Source: PALSA-1004 sp963804885 (GTDB lineage Bacteria; Pseudomonadota; Gammaproteobacteria; Burkholderiales; SG8-41). From it: a DNA stretch of 64,000 bases. The notes beneath the pieces are model-generated. The model was not told where the DNA came from, made no database searches, and worked only from the letters and a program-made list of their open reading frames with translations. Position 1 is the stretch's first letter. The number at the start of each line of letters is the position of its first letter. The stretch is taken from the NCBI GenBank assembly GCA_963804885.1, contig CAWDSF010000012.1:124001-188000 (forward strand), given 5' to 3'. Both the position numbers and the translations under genes were made by a program. Below are positions 38,190 through 47,027 of this stretch, in pieces.

Positions 38190-39398
38190 ATGTCGAAAAG
38201 CTCGACGCAATGGCATCAGCAGCCCAAGTTCCCGCAATCGCATTTCGTCGACAGCCGCATCTATACCGATGAGCAGCTGTTCGCCGAAGAGCGCGAAAAA
38301 ATCTTCAACAAGTGCTGGATCATCGCGTGCCACGAGTCGGAGGTGCCCAACGCATTCGACTACCGCACTTTTTCGCATCCGGGCGGCGCACCGCTCATCG
38401 TCGTGCGCGGCGAAGACATGCAGGTGCGCAGCTTCTACAACGTATGCCCGCACCGCGGCAACACGCTGCTCTACGACCCCGTCGGCAACGCCAAGCGCAT
38501 CACCTGCATCTTTCACGCCTGGTCGTTCGACACCAAGGGCAACTGCACGGACATCTCCCGCGAGGAGCAGGGTTTCCAGAAGCGCTTCTGCAAAGCCGAT
38601 GCGGGACTGCGCGAAGTGCGCGCGGAAGTGGGGTTCGGCGGCTTCGTGTGGGTCAACACCGACGACAACGCGTGCACGCTGAAGGAATACATCGGCGATT
38701 CGCTGAACATGCTCGAAGAAAACATGTCGATGCCGCTCGAAGTATTTCATTACCACAAGGCGATCGTCGACACGAACTACAAGCTGTGGCACGACACCAA
38801 CAGCGAGTTCTATCACGACTACATGCATTACTTTAACCGCGTGACCGGCATGCTGCAGCCGGGCTACTTCGACCGCAAGTACACCGGTTATCCGAACGGC
38901 CACGCGTCGGTCGGCTCGATGGAAATCAAGTACGACGCGTACGAAGGCAGCAAGGCGCGCGGCGTGGGCTGGCCCGGTCTCGCGCCCGGCGGCTGGATAC
39001 TGATCGATATTTTCCCGGGCATGACTTACAACCTGCGCACCTCGGTGTTGCGCATGGACACCTCGATTCCGCTCGGTCCGAACAAGCTGCTGATCGAGTT
39101 TCGCGGCCTCGGATTGAAGAGCGACACGCCGGAGCAGCGCGCCGAGCGTATTCGCGACCACAACATGATCTGGGGCCCGTTCGGCCGCAACCTGCACGAA
39201 GACCTGCTCGGCGTGCACGGGCAGGGCCGCGCGATGCGCCCCGGCAGCGAGCCCACGTGGGTATTGCACGGCCGCGAGGAGAACATGACCATCCATGACG
39301 AAGGCGGCATGCGGCATTTCTACGCCGAATGGAGCCGGCGCATGGGGCGCCAGTCCTACGATCCGTTCGGCGAGGGCAAAACGAGCGCTGCCGCGTAA
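38190..39398 (+). CDS. Rieske non-heme iron oxygenase, alpha subunit
   Basis: Catalytic subunit of a two-component oxygenase. The Rieske centre is C86-x-H88-x17-C106-x2-H109. The mononuclear iron site is H209 and H213 in SEFYHDYMH. At the position of the bridging Asp of naphthalene dioxygenase there is Glu206. A bridging Glu is known from carnitine oxygenase CntA and related N-demethylating or quaternary-amine enzymes. The length of 402 residues is typical. Beta subunit, reductase and ferredoxin follow in order. The Rieske spacing differs from that of methanesulfonate monooxygenase MsmA (26 residues), so that identification is not supported. The substrate is unknown; oxidation of a small compound delivered by the downstream ABC importer is inferred. 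Confidence 0.88.
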   Translation: MSKSSTQWHQQPKFPQSHFVDSRIYTDEQLFAEEREKIFNKCWIIACHESEVPNAFDYRTFSHPGGAPLIVVRGEDMQVRSFYNVCPHRGNTLLYDPVGNAKRITCIFHAWSFDTKGNCTDISREEQGFQKRFCKADAGLREVRAEVGFGGFVWVNTDDNACTLKEYIGDSLNMLEENMSMPLEVFHYHKAIVDTNYKLWHDTNSEFYHDYMHYFNRVTGMLQPGYFDRKYTGYPNGHASVGSMEIKYDAYEGSKARGVGWPGLAPGGWILIDIFPGMTYNLRTSVLRMDTSIPLGPNKLLIEFRGLGLKSDTPEQRAERIRDHNMIWGPFGRNLHEDLLGVHGQGRAMRPGSEPTWVLHGREENMTIHDEGGMRHFYAEWSRRMGRQSYDPFGEGKTSAAA

Positions 39399-39456
39399 TA
39401 AAGTTTTCGGCAGCGGCCGCCTGACATGCGGCGGCCATGCCATGGAGGAGCTGGAG

Positions 39457-39921
39457 ATGAAGACCGACAGAACGGCGATCGCGGAAGTTGTCTACCGGTC
39501 GTGCCTCGCGCTCGACGAGAAGAATTTCAAGGCCTATCTCGACCTGTGCGACGGCGAGTTCCATTACACGATCACCGCGCACAGCCCGGAGATCCGCAAG
39601 GACATGGTGTGGCTCGATCACGACAAGGCCGGCATGCAATCGCTGTTCACCAATCTGCCCCGCCACAACAGCGACCATTCGCCGGTCACCCGTCACGCCA
39701 CCGTGTATACGGTCGAGGTCGACGAAGCAGCGCAACAGGCGACGGTAGTGTCGGCGCTGCAGGTCTTCAAGACGAGCCTCGACGGCGGCGCGACGGAATT
39801 GTTCGCGGTGGGCCGCTACATCGATACCGTCAAATGTGGCGGCGAGGCACCGAAGCTCTTGAAGCGGGTCGTCAAGCTCGACACGCGGCAATTCGGTTTC
39901 GGCTATCACATCCCGTTCTGA
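39457..39921 (+). CDS. Ring-hydroxylating oxygenase beta subunit (NTF2/SnoaL fold)
   Basis: Small structural subunit paired with the preceding alpha subunit. The 154-residue protein begins MKTDRTAIAEVVYRSCLALDEKNF and shows the cone-fold pattern of aromatic-oxygenase beta subunits (YLDLCDGEFHYTI; RHATVYTVEV; ending in a basic strand). ATG 39457 is chosen because GGAGGAGCTGGAG lies immediately before it; ATG 39442 would add five residues. It has no catalytic residues, as is usual for this family. Confidence 0.8.
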   Translation: MKTDRTAIAEVVYRSCLALDEKNFKAYLDLCDGEFHYTITAHSPEIRKDMVWLDHDKAGMQSLFTNLPRHNSDHSPVTRHATVYTVEVDEAAQQATVVSALQVFKTSLDGGATELFAVGRYIDTVKCGGEAPKLLKRVVKLDTRQFGFGYHIPF

Positions 39922-39932
39922 ATCCCGTCCCG

Positions 39933-40973
39933 ATGCGTATCCAGGTCAGCGCGCGCAATCGTGCGTTCCAGTTCGAAGCCGCCGCCGGGACGCGCATGCT
40001 GTATGCGGGGCTGGCCGCGGGCATCCATCTGCCCTACGAATGCGGCACCGGGACCTGCGGCACCTGCAAAGCCAAAATCGTGACCGGCGACGTTGAAGAT
40101 GCCTGGCCGCAGGCGGGCGGCCGCAAGTATCTCAAGCAGGCGGGAGAAATTCTCCTGTGCCAGTGCACGCCGAAGACAGACTGCACGCTGGAAGTGGCGA
40201 ACTTCGTTTATGCGATGGACCCCGCCGTGTGCGTGCCGGTATTCGGTCGCGGCACCATCGGCAACGCGCGGTCGCTGACACCCGACGTAACCGCATTCTC
40301 GATCGTGCTCGATACCGCGTGCGACTTCGACGCGGGCCAGTTCGTCGTCGTGCAGGTGCCCGGCGTGCCCGGGTATCGCGGCTACTCGATGGTGAATTTC
40401 GACCGTGCGGCACGCCGCCTCGATTTCGTGGTCAAGAAAAAGCCGGGTGGCGGCGCTTCCGAATGGCTGTTCAAGGGCGCGGTCGACGGCCAGCAGGTCG
40501 ACTGGTTCGGCCCGCTCGGCGCGGCGACGTTTTATCCCAATCTGGGCAAAAACATTCTGTGCATCGCGGGCGGCAGCGGCATCGCCGGCATGCTCTCTAT
40601 CCTGTCGCACGCGCGCCAGGAGCATTATTTCGACCATTATGCCGGCGACGTATTTTTCGGCGTGCGCACTTATGCCGACGCGTTCTATCTCGACGAACTC
40701 GGCGCGCTCGCTCGCGAGTTTCCGAAGCAGCTGCGCGTGACCATCGCATTGTCGGATGAAGACGTGCCGGCCGAGGCGCACACCGCCCATCCTGCCCTCA
40801 GGTTCGATCGCGGGATGGTTCATGAAGTCGCGGCGAAGCACATGCAGGGCAGGTATCAGAACGTACGGGCCTATCTGGCGGGACCGCCGCCGGCGGTCGA
40901 CGGCGCGATTCGCATGCTTTTGCTGCAGGCGAAGCTCACGGCGGATAATATCCGCTATGACAAATTCAGCTGA
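39933..40973 (+). CDS. Oxygenase reductase: plant-type ferredoxin fused to FAD/NAD reductase
   Basis: Supplies NAD(P)H electrons to the Rieske ferredoxin and oxygenase. Residues about 1-95 form a [2Fe-2S] ferredoxin with CGTGTCGTC and a later Cys in LLCQC. Residues about 100-200 form the FAD domain (RGYSMVNF), and the rest the NAD domain with GGSGIAGMLS. The 346-residue architecture is that of BenC/XylZ-type class IB reductases. ATG 39933 lies 11 bases after the beta-subunit stop. Confidence 0.9.
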   Translation: MRIQVSARNRAFQFEAAAGTRMLYAGLAAGIHLPYECGTGTCGTCKAKIVTGDVEDAWPQAGGRKYLKQAGEILLCQCTPKTDCTLEVANFVYAMDPAVCVPVFGRGTIGNARSLTPDVTAFSIVLDTACDFDAGQFVVVQVPGVPGYRGYSMVNFDRAARRLDFVVKKKPGGGASEWLFKGAVDGQQVDWFGPLGAATFYPNLGKNILCIAGGSGIAGMLSILSHARQEHYFDHYAGDVFFGVRTYADAFYLDELGALAREFPKQLRVTIALSDEDVPAEAHTAHPALRFDRGMVHEVAAKHMQGRYQNVRAYLAGPPPAVDGAIRMLLLQAKLTADNIRYDKFS

Positions 40974-40980
40974 GCGATGA

Positions 40981-41709
40981 ATGGGTAAAACTTTTGTGTG
41001 TCCGCGCAGTCAGGTGCCGGCCAACGGCATGGTGGAGTGCGCCGTCGACGGCGGGCTGAAACTGCTGGTCGCCAATGCGGGCGATGAGTATTTCGCGTAT
41101 CAGGCGATGTGCCCGCACCAGGACGTGGCGTTATGCGAAGGGCTGTACGACGGCTCGGTGCTGACCTGCCACCAGCACTTGTGGCAATGGGATATACGCA
41201 CGGGTGCGCCAATTGGCCTCGCCGAAGCGCCGCTCGAGGGATTTCCGGTCGAGGTCGAAGGCGAATCAATTTACGTAGTCGCCCAGAGCGCGTTGAGTGC
41301 CGCGGAGTTGCTGGCGGGAATATCGGCTCCCACGCTGCAGGCGCTGACGGAACTTGCCAAAAAAGAGCAGTTCGAAGCGGGCCGCGCGCTGTACGACGTC
41401 GGCGATCCCGCCGATGATTTTTTCATACTCGAAACGGGCCGCGTCGAATTCCTGATCGGCCGCGACGAGCGCGTGAGTCCGGCGGGCTTCATGCTGCGCA
41501 AGGGCGAAGTGTTCGGCTGGGCGGCGCTGCTCGACAACCAGCCGAGGCGGATCGCGCGCGCAACCTGTCTCGAGCCGTCGCAGATACTGCGCATCAACGG
41601 CAAGGCGGCGCTGCGCGTGCTCGAAAGCGATCCGGCTTCGGGTTACCTGGTGATGCGCCGGCTGTCGGCGCTGATCGCGCGTTATCTGGTATCGTCCGGT
41701 TCGAAATAG
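40981..41709 (+). CDS. Rieske ferredoxin fused to a cyclic-nucleotide-binding-like domain
   Basis: Residues about 1-100 are a small Rieske ferredoxin like toluene-4-monooxygenase TmoC, with C44-x-H46-x16-C63-x2-H66 (CPHQD ... CHQHLW). Residues about 112-242 form a CRP-type beta-roll domain with YDVGDPADDFFIL and the phosphate-cassette-like FGWAALLDNQPRRIA (178-192). Canonical CRP has FGE at that site; Trp replaces the ribose-binding Glu, while the Arg remains. There is no helix-turn-helix. I know of no characterised ferredoxin with this fusion. Two other proteins of the locus share the same domain. The domain may gate electron transfer or tether the ferredoxin to a partner (inference). Confidence 0.85.
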   Translation: MGKTFVCPRSQVPANGMVECAVDGGLKLLVANAGDEYFAYQAMCPHQDVALCEGLYDGSVLTCHQHLWQWDIRTGAPIGLAEAPLEGFPVEVEGESIYVVAQSALSAAELLAGISAPTLQALTELAKKEQFEAGRALYDVGDPADDFFILETGRVEFLIGRDERVSPAGFMLRKGEVFGWAALLDNQPRRIARATCLEPSQILRINGKAALRVLESDPASGYLVMRRLSALIARYLVSSGSK

Positions 41710-41812
41710 CGGACGCGTTTTGCAAATGACTTAAGATTAAGGCAACACCGGCGGCGCGCAGGACAATAAGACAGAACGGGTAGCAGAAATGTTAACCACA
41801 CAGGAGGGTGTC

Positions 41813-42943
41813 ATGGGCAAGATGCAGCGGTTATGGCAGTTACTGGGCGCGGCCGCGGCTGTCGTGCTGGCGGGCGGAGCGGTGCAAGCGGCCGATATCA
41901 ATTTCGGCAAGCCCGGGGAGCCGGTCGAGCTCGTGGTCGGCTACCAGCCTTACTACACGCAGTCATGGTCCGGCGTGATCATGCGCGGCAAGAAGTTCTA
42001 CGAGAAATATCTGCCCAAGGGCTCGAAGGTCGAGTTCCAGATCGGCCTGCAGGGCGCGATCATCGTCAACAACATGCTGGCCGGCAAGCAGCACATCGGC
42101 TACATGGGCGACATGCCCTCCATCGTGTCGACCACCAAGCAGGAAGTCGCCGATATCCGCATCGTCGGCACGCTCGGCATCGCGCACGATCAGTGCAACA
42201 TTTTCCTGGTGCGCAACGACGCGCCGAAATTTGCGAGTACGCTCGACGCGATCAAGTGGCTGGACGGCAAGCAGGTGGCGGTGCCGAAGGGCAGCTGCAC
42301 CGACCGCTATGCGCAGGCGGTGTACCTGAAATACAAGGTCAATCCCGCGGCCTACCTGAATCAGAACATCGAGGTCATCACCAGCAATTTCCGCGCGGGC
42401 AAAATCGACGCCGCGGTTATCTGGGAGCCGACCGCCTCCAAGCTCGTGCAGGAGGGGCTCGCGCGCCGCGTGATCACCGGTGTCACGCCGCAGGAAAACG
42501 ACGGCGGGTTCCTCGCGATGCGGGCCGATCTCATCAAGCAGCGGCCGGACGTCGTAAAGGCCTGGATGAATGCCGAGCTCGATGCCCAGCTGTTCATGGG
42601 GGATCCGAAGAACTCGCAGGAAATTATCCAGATGGCAAAACAGCAGACCACCGGCTTCACCGATAAAGTGCTGTGGTATTCGCTGTACGGCGCGTATGGC
42701 CCGGAACAGGACGGCACCAAGGTGCGCAACAGCCTTCAATATACGATCACGCCGTCATCGCGCGAGCTGCTCGATCGCGCAACGGCGTTCCTGTTCTCGA
42801 TCAAGAGCATCAACACGCCCAAGCTGCGGCCCGAAGCGGTCATGCCGGAATTTGCGGACGCCGTGTTGAAGGAGCGCAATCTGAAGGCGCCGATCGGACA
42901 GGTAACCGCATTGCCGGACTCGGATTTCAAGCCGCTCAACTAG
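41813..42943 (+). CDS. ABC importer substrate-binding protein (SsuA/TauA/NrtA-like)
   Basis: Periplasmic binding protein of a sulfonate/nitrate/taurine-type ABC importer. The signal peptide is residues 1-27 (to GGAVQA), followed by a type II periplasmic-binding fold. The usual SsuA-like features are VVGYQPYYTQSW, MLAGKQHIGYMGDMPSI and VIWEPTASKLVQEG. The length is 376 residues. ATG 41813 is preceded by AGGAGGG. The substrate cannot be deduced. A terminator-like hairpin follows, which should make the binding protein more abundant than the membrane components. Confidence 0.88.
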   Translation: MGKMQRLWQLLGAAAAVVLAGGAVQAADINFGKPGEPVELVVGYQPYYTQSWSGVIMRGKKFYEKYLPKGSKVEFQIGLQGAIIVNNMLAGKQHIGYMGDMPSIVSTTKQEVADIRIVGTLGIAHDQCNIFLVRNDAPKFASTLDAIKWLDGKQVAVPKGSCTDRYAQAVYLKYKVNPAAYLNQNIEVITSNFRAGKIDAAVIWEPTASKLVQEGLARRVITGVTPQENDGGFLAMRADLIKQRPDVVKAWMNAELDAQLFMGDPKNSQEIIQMAKQQTTGFTDKVLWYSLYGAYGPEQDGTKVRNSLQYTITPSSRELLDRATAFLFSIKSINTPKLRPEAVMPEFADAVLKERNLKAPIGQVTALPDSDFKPLN

Positions 42944-42957
42944 CCGTAAGTCATGGG

Positions 42958-42984
42958 GAGCCGGCCGCAGGGCCGGCTCTTTTT
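42958..42984 (+). terminator. Intrinsic terminator/attenuator after the binding-protein gene
   Basis: GAGCCGGCC (42958-42966) pairs with GGCCGGCTC (42971-42979) over a four-base loop, followed by five T. It starts 14 bases after the stop of the substrate-binding protein. Because the permease genes have no obvious promoter of their own, it probably works as a partial terminator. Confidence 0.85.
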
Positions 42985-43051
42985 CGCCGTTTATCCCGTA
43001 ACAGCGCCGTTTTTAATTTTCGAATCGCGTAATGCCTCGTTCCACGTCTCG

Positions 43052-44395
43052 ATGAACCAGCCGACTGAGCAACTCATGCCCGAGCAATGGCTCGCAATTC
43101 TGAAGCAGACGATGCCGTTCCAGGTGGTGGACGATGCGCTGCTGCGCAGGATCGCCGCGCTCGGCAAGCCGGTGTCGTGCGCTGCCGGCGCGACGATATA
43201 CGACGTCGGCGATAAGGCCGACGATATTTACATCGTCGTTTCCGGCCAGGTCGAGCACGCGCTCGCGCCCGGTGCGCATGCGCGCCGTCCGCTGAAGCTG
43301 CTCGGCGCCGGCGACGTATTCGGCTGGGCCGCCTTGCTCGAAAAGTTTCCGCACCGGCTCGCGAAGGCAGTGTGCAAGGAAAACGCCGAGCTCGTGCGCA
43401 TCAACGGCAATGAGCTCCTGCGCATGTTCGAAGCGGAGCCCGACACCGGCGACGTCGTGATGAGCCGTTTCGCGACCATGATCACGCGCGATTTCACCGT
43501 GCCCGACCTGGTCGCGCAATTGCGCGGCGTCCATCGCCGCATGCACGCGGGCGACATCCAGGGCATGAACCTGACGCTGTACCGCTTCCTGCAATGGGTC
43601 AAAAGTCCGCGCCCGTACCTGATGCTGATCGGGTTCGCGCTCTTTCTGGGCTTCTGGTACCTGGCGGTGGAAGTCTGGCGGCTGCCGCGCTTTCGCGAAA
43701 TGCCCGGCATCACGACCGTCGTCAAGGAGTGGCTGAGCCCGAACCCGACTTACGGCCTGTCGCTTTACACCGAGGAGTATTACACCCACATCTGGGTCAG
43801 CATCTGGCGCGTGACGCGCGCTTTCGTGCTCGCCACCCTGCTCGGCGTGCCGTTCGGGCTCTTTCTCGGCTGGTCGAAAAAATTCAAGGAATACGTGTTT
43901 CCGGTGTTCGAGACGCTGCGCCCGATCCCGATACTGGCCTGGGTGCCGCTGGCGATCGTGATGTTCATCGCGACCGAATCCGCCGTCATCTACCTGACTT
44001 TCCTGGCGTCCTTTTTCGCCACGGCGCTGAACACGATGCTGGGCGTCGAGTCGATCGACGAATCGTACGTGCGCGCCGCCTACTGCCTGGGCGCCAAGCG
44101 CTCGCAGGTGTTCCGCCATGTCGTCATCCCGGGCGCGCTGCCGTTCATATTTACCGGCTTGCAGATTTCCGTCGGCGTTTCGTGGTTTTCGCTCGTTGCG
44201 GCTGAAATGGTGTCGGGCCAGTACGGTCTCGGTTACGTGATCAATACCTCGTACACGATGGTGCGCTACCCGACCATCGTCATCGGCATGATTACGCTCG
44301 GCTTCGTCGGCTATACCACGAGCGCGCTGGTGCGCCTGCTCGGCGATTATCTGATGCAGTGGCGCACGCGCGAGCTCGCGCTGGGAGGCCAATGA
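43052..44395 (+). CDS. ABC importer permease with N-terminal cyclic-nucleotide-binding-like domain
   Basis: Residues about 20-145 form a CRP-type beta-roll (YDVGDKADDIYIV; FGWAALLEKFPHRLA at 90-104). The remainder is a BPD_transp_1 permease with a first membrane segment at about 183-205, further segments from about 250, and the ATPase-coupling loop EAA-like region SYVRAAYCLGAKRSQVFRHVVIPGALP. The length is 447 residues, against about 260-280 for ordinary SsuC/TauC permeases; the excess is the CNBD and linker. ATG 43052 lies downstream of the terminator. The stop overlaps the ATPase start (ATGA). The cytoplasmic CNBD could regulate transport by ligand binding, as CBS domains do in OpuA (inference). 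Confidence 0.86.
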   Translation: MNQPTEQLMPEQWLAILKQTMPFQVVDDALLRRIAALGKPVSCAAGATIYDVGDKADDIYIVVSGQVEHALAPGAHARRPLKLLGAGDVFGWAALLEKFPHRLAKAVCKENAELVRINGNELLRMFEAEPDTGDVVMSRFATMITRDFTVPDLVAQLRGVHRRMHAGDIQGMNLTLYRFLQWVKSPRPYLMLIGFALFLGFWYLAVEVWRLPRFREMPGITTVVKEWLSPNPTYGLSLYTEEYYTHIWVSIWRVTRAFVLATLLGVPFGLFLGWSKKFKEYVFPVFETLRPIPILAWVPLAIVMFIATESAVIYLTFLASFFATALNTMLGVESIDESYVRAAYCLGAKRSQVFRHVVIPGALPFIFTGLQISVGVSWFSLVAAEMVSGQYGLGYVINTSYTMVRYPTIVIGMITLGFVGYTTSALVRLLGDYLMQWRTRELALGGQ

Positions 44396-45255
44396 TGTCT
44401 GCGGTGATGCCCGCTACGCGCACCGCGCCGGCGACGACCCGCGGCGCGATCGTGATCGACGACGTGGTCAAGATCTACGATCCGCAGGGCGCGGCGGTCA
44501 TGGCGGTCGATCACTGCTCGCTCGACATCAATGCGGGCGAAATCTGCATGATCGTCGGCCCGTCGGGATGCGGCAAAACGACGCTGCTCAATGCGATCGC
44601 AGGATTCCACGAAATTACGTCCGGGCGCATTCTGCTCGACGGCGAAGTGCTGTGCAGCGCGGACAAGCCCAAGGCGGAGCCGGGCTCGGACCGCATCGTC
44701 GTATTCCAGAATGGCGCGCTGTTCCCGTGGAAAACCAATCTCGAGAACGTCGCCTTCGGGCCGGTGATGCAGGGCACGCTGAGCCGGCGCGAGGCCAACG
44801 AGAAGGCGCTGGACATGATGGCCGACGCGGGCCTGGCCGGCGTTGAGCACAACTTTCCCGGCGAGGTTTCCTCGGGCATGCGCCGGCGCGTGGAAATCGT
44901 GCGCGCGCTGATGAACAATCCCAAGGTCTTGCTGCTCGACGAGCCGTATCGCGCGCTCGACTCGCTGACCAAATCGGTGATGCACGAGGCGCTGCTCGAA
45001 ATCTATTACAAGAACAAGGTCACCATATTCTTCATCACCCACGACCTCGAAGAGGCGATTTTCCTCGGCCACAAGGTTGCCATCATGACGACGCGGCCGT
45101 GCAAGCCGAAGAAGATCCTGACCGTGGACATTCCGCACCCGCGCGACTACAGCGTGCTCACGTCCAAGCGCTTTCGCGAGCTGATGGAGGAGACCAACGA
45201 AGCGGTCCACGAAGAAGCGCTGAAGGCCTTCGCGGCCGGCGAGAAGGAAGGCTAG
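44392..45255 (+). CDS. ABC importer ATPase A (degenerate signature motif)
   Basis: Nucleotide-binding subunit of the same importer, 287 residues. Walker A GPSGCGKTTLL, Q-loop FQNGALFPW, Walker B VLLLDEPYRALD and H-loop FITHD are intact. The signature motif is VSSGMRRR, where the family has LSGGM/Q, so a conserved glycine is replaced by serine. The partner ATPase B has the complementary defect (H-loop). It starts at ATG 44392, overlapping the permease stop. Confidence 0.9.
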   Translation: MMSAVMPATRTAPATTRGAIVIDDVVKIYDPQGAAVMAVDHCSLDINAGEICMIVGPSGCGKTTLLNAIAGFHEITSGRILLDGEVLCSADKPKAEPGSDRIVVFQNGALFPWKTNLENVAFGPVMQGTLSRREANEKALDMMADAGLAGVEHNFPGEVSSGMRRRVEIVRALMNNPKVLLLDEPYRALDSLTKSVMHEALLEIYYKNKVTIFFITHDLEEAIFLGHKVAIMTTRPCKPKKILTVDIPHPRDYSVLTSKRFRELMEETNEAVHEEALKAFAAGEKEG

Positions 45256-45258
45256 GAC

Positions 45259-46134
45259 ATGGCGCTCGCGCGCAAGGCCTATATCGGCACGAGCCTCTGG
45301 CGCGGCGTGATTTCGATCGCCGTGTTTCTCGTGCTGTGGGAAATCGGTTCGCTGTCCAAGGTCTGGATCAAATGGGATACGTTCGAATGGCTGCGCAACC
45401 TGCTCACGGGCATCGGCTTGAAGCCGGTTTACCTGCCGTGGATAGGCGCGGTGCCGGCGCCGACCGAGGTGCTGCAGGCATGGGCGAAAGTGATCGGCGA
45501 CCCCGGCTATTGGCAAAGCTGGTACATGAGCTTTTTCCGCGTCATGGCGGGTTTCATCGCGGCGATGCTCGTGGGCATACCGTTCGGCCTGATGCTCGCG
45601 GTCAGCCGCACCGCGTACGGCATCGGCTTTCCGGTGTTCGAAGTGCTGCGCCCGATCCCGCCGCTCGCGTGGGTGCCGGCGTCCATCATTTTCTGGCCGA
45701 CGCAGGAAATGTCGATCGCGTTCGTGACGTTTCTCGGCGCGTTCTACACCATCGTAATCAACGTGGTTGGCGGCGCGCGCTCGATCGACGTGCGCTACTT
45801 CCAGGCGGCGCGCTCGATGGGTTCGAGCCAGTCGGATATTTTCTGGCGCATCATCCTGCCGGGCACGCTGCCTTCGATCATGGTCGGCTCGGCGGTCGGC
45901 ATGGGAATTACCTGGGAGGTCGTGGTCGCGGCGGAGATGATTTCGGGCGGCGGCAGCCAGATCGGCGGCACCAGCGGCGGCGGCCTCGGGTTTTTCATCT
46001 GGAACTCCTACGTGGGCGGCTCGTACGAGCAGATCGTCGTGGGCATGATCAGCATCGGCATCGCCGGCTTTATTTCGAGCGAGCTGCTGCGCACGCTGGG
46101 CAAGCGCGTGACGCCGTGGCTGCGGCTGCGATGA
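45259..46134 (+). CDS. ABC importer permease B
   Basis: Second membrane subunit, 291 residues, BPD_transp_1 family, no extra domain. Hydrophobic segments are at about 15-33, 95-120, 130-150, 160-185, 215-240 and 255-275. The coupling loop is RYFQAARSMGSSQSDIFWRIILPGTLP. Glycine-rich GGGSQIGGTSGGGLGF lies between the last segments. It follows ATPase A after three bases. With permease A it should form a heterodimeric channel. Confidence 0.88.
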   Translation: MALARKAYIGTSLWRGVISIAVFLVLWEIGSLSKVWIKWDTFEWLRNLLTGIGLKPVYLPWIGAVPAPTEVLQAWAKVIGDPGYWQSWYMSFFRVMAGFIAAMLVGIPFGLMLAVSRTAYGIGFPVFEVLRPIPPLAWVPASIIFWPTQEMSIAFVTFLGAFYTIVINVVGGARSIDVRYFQAARSMGSSQSDIFWRIILPGTLPSIMVGSAVGMGITWEVVVAAEMISGGGSQIGGTSGGGLGFFIWNSYVGGSYEQIVVGMISIGIAGFISSELLRTLGKRVTPWLRLR

Positions 46135-46147
46135 GGGAAGACAGCCG

Positions 46148-47020
46148 ATGAGCGAGCAGAACCCCATCCGCTCCGGCATCAGGGCCGGCGAGATCGTCGC
46201 GCGCAACGTCAGCAAGAGCTACGGCGCGGTGCATTTCAGCAAAGAAGTGGTCAAGGACTGCTCGTTCACGATCGAGCGCGCGAAGCTGACCGTGATGATA
46301 GGTCCGTCGGGCTGCGGCAAAAGCACGCTGATCCGGCTGCTCGCCGGCTTCGAGCAGCCGACCAGCGGCACGCTGGAATTGAACGGCCAGCGCATCGAAG
46401 GCCCGGCGCGCGACCGGCTCGTGCTGTTCCAGGAGACCGCGCTCTTTCCGTGGATGACGACGTGGGACAATATTCTGTACGGTCCGCGCGCGCGCGGGGA
46501 GCTCACGAAGGAAACCATCGAGCTTGCCGAATTCCTGCTGCAAAAGGTCGGGCTCCGCGATTTCCGCAGGAAGTACCCGACGCAGTTGTCGGGCGGCATG
46601 CAGCGCCGCGCCGAGCTCGCACGCGCCATGATCAACAATCCGGAAGTCATGATCCTCGACGAGCCGTTCCGCGGGCTCGACGCGATGACCAAGGAGCTGA
46701 TGTGGGAATACTATTCGGCGCTGTATGAAGAGAACCGTCGCACCAATTTTTTCGTGACGACCGACATCGACGAAGCAATTTTTCTCGCCGACCGCCTGCT
46801 GATCATGTCGAATATCCCGACCCAGGTGCGCGCCGTGCTCGAAGTCGACGTCCCGCGGCCGCGCAAGCTCGCCGACCTCGTCGAAAACGATCGCTCCAAC
46901 GAAATCAAGATGGAGGCCTTGGCGATCCTGCACGAAGAAGCCATGAAATCATTTTCGCGCGGCAGCAAAGCCGCCGCTGATTTCGTCGACGCGTATTCGA
47001 AGCGCGTCGCCAAGGGCTGA
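46148..47020 (+). CDS. ABC importer ATPase B (H-loop histidine missing)
   Basis: Second nucleotide-binding subunit, 290 residues. Walker A GPSGCGKSTLI, Q-loop FQETALFPW, signature LSGGMQRR and Walker B VMILDEPFRGLD are canonical. The switch region reads FFVTTDIDEAI: the invariant His of the H-loop (THD) is Thr. The frame is clear there and no indel is involved. Paired head-to-tail with ATPase A, one composite site is complete, and the other lacks both the H-loop His and a normal signature. Confidence 0.9.
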   Translation: MSEQNPIRSGIRAGEIVARNVSKSYGAVHFSKEVVKDCSFTIERAKLTVMIGPSGCGKSTLIRLLAGFEQPTSGTLELNGQRIEGPARDRLVLFQETALFPWMTTWDNILYGPRARGELTKETIELAEFLLQKVGLRDFRRKYPTQLSGGMQRRAELARAMINNPEVMILDEPFRGLDAMTKELMWEYYSALYEENRRTNFFVTTDIDEAIFLADRLLIMSNIPTQVRAVLEVDVPRPRKLADLVENDRSNEIKMEALAILHEEAMKSFSRGSKAAADFVDAYSKRVAKG

Positions 47021-47027
47021 GGCGGCG

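Noticed and set aside
38190..41709. Assignment as methanesulfonate monooxygenase (msmABCD)
   Set aside because: The operon layout and sulfonate-type ABC genes are suggestive, but MsmA has 26 residues between the Rieske motif halves while this protein has 17. I left the substrate open.
42953..43051. Extension of the CNBD-permease into the upstream region
   Set aside because: The extension crosses a clear intrinsic terminator hairpin; ATG 43052 leaves a complete CNBD.
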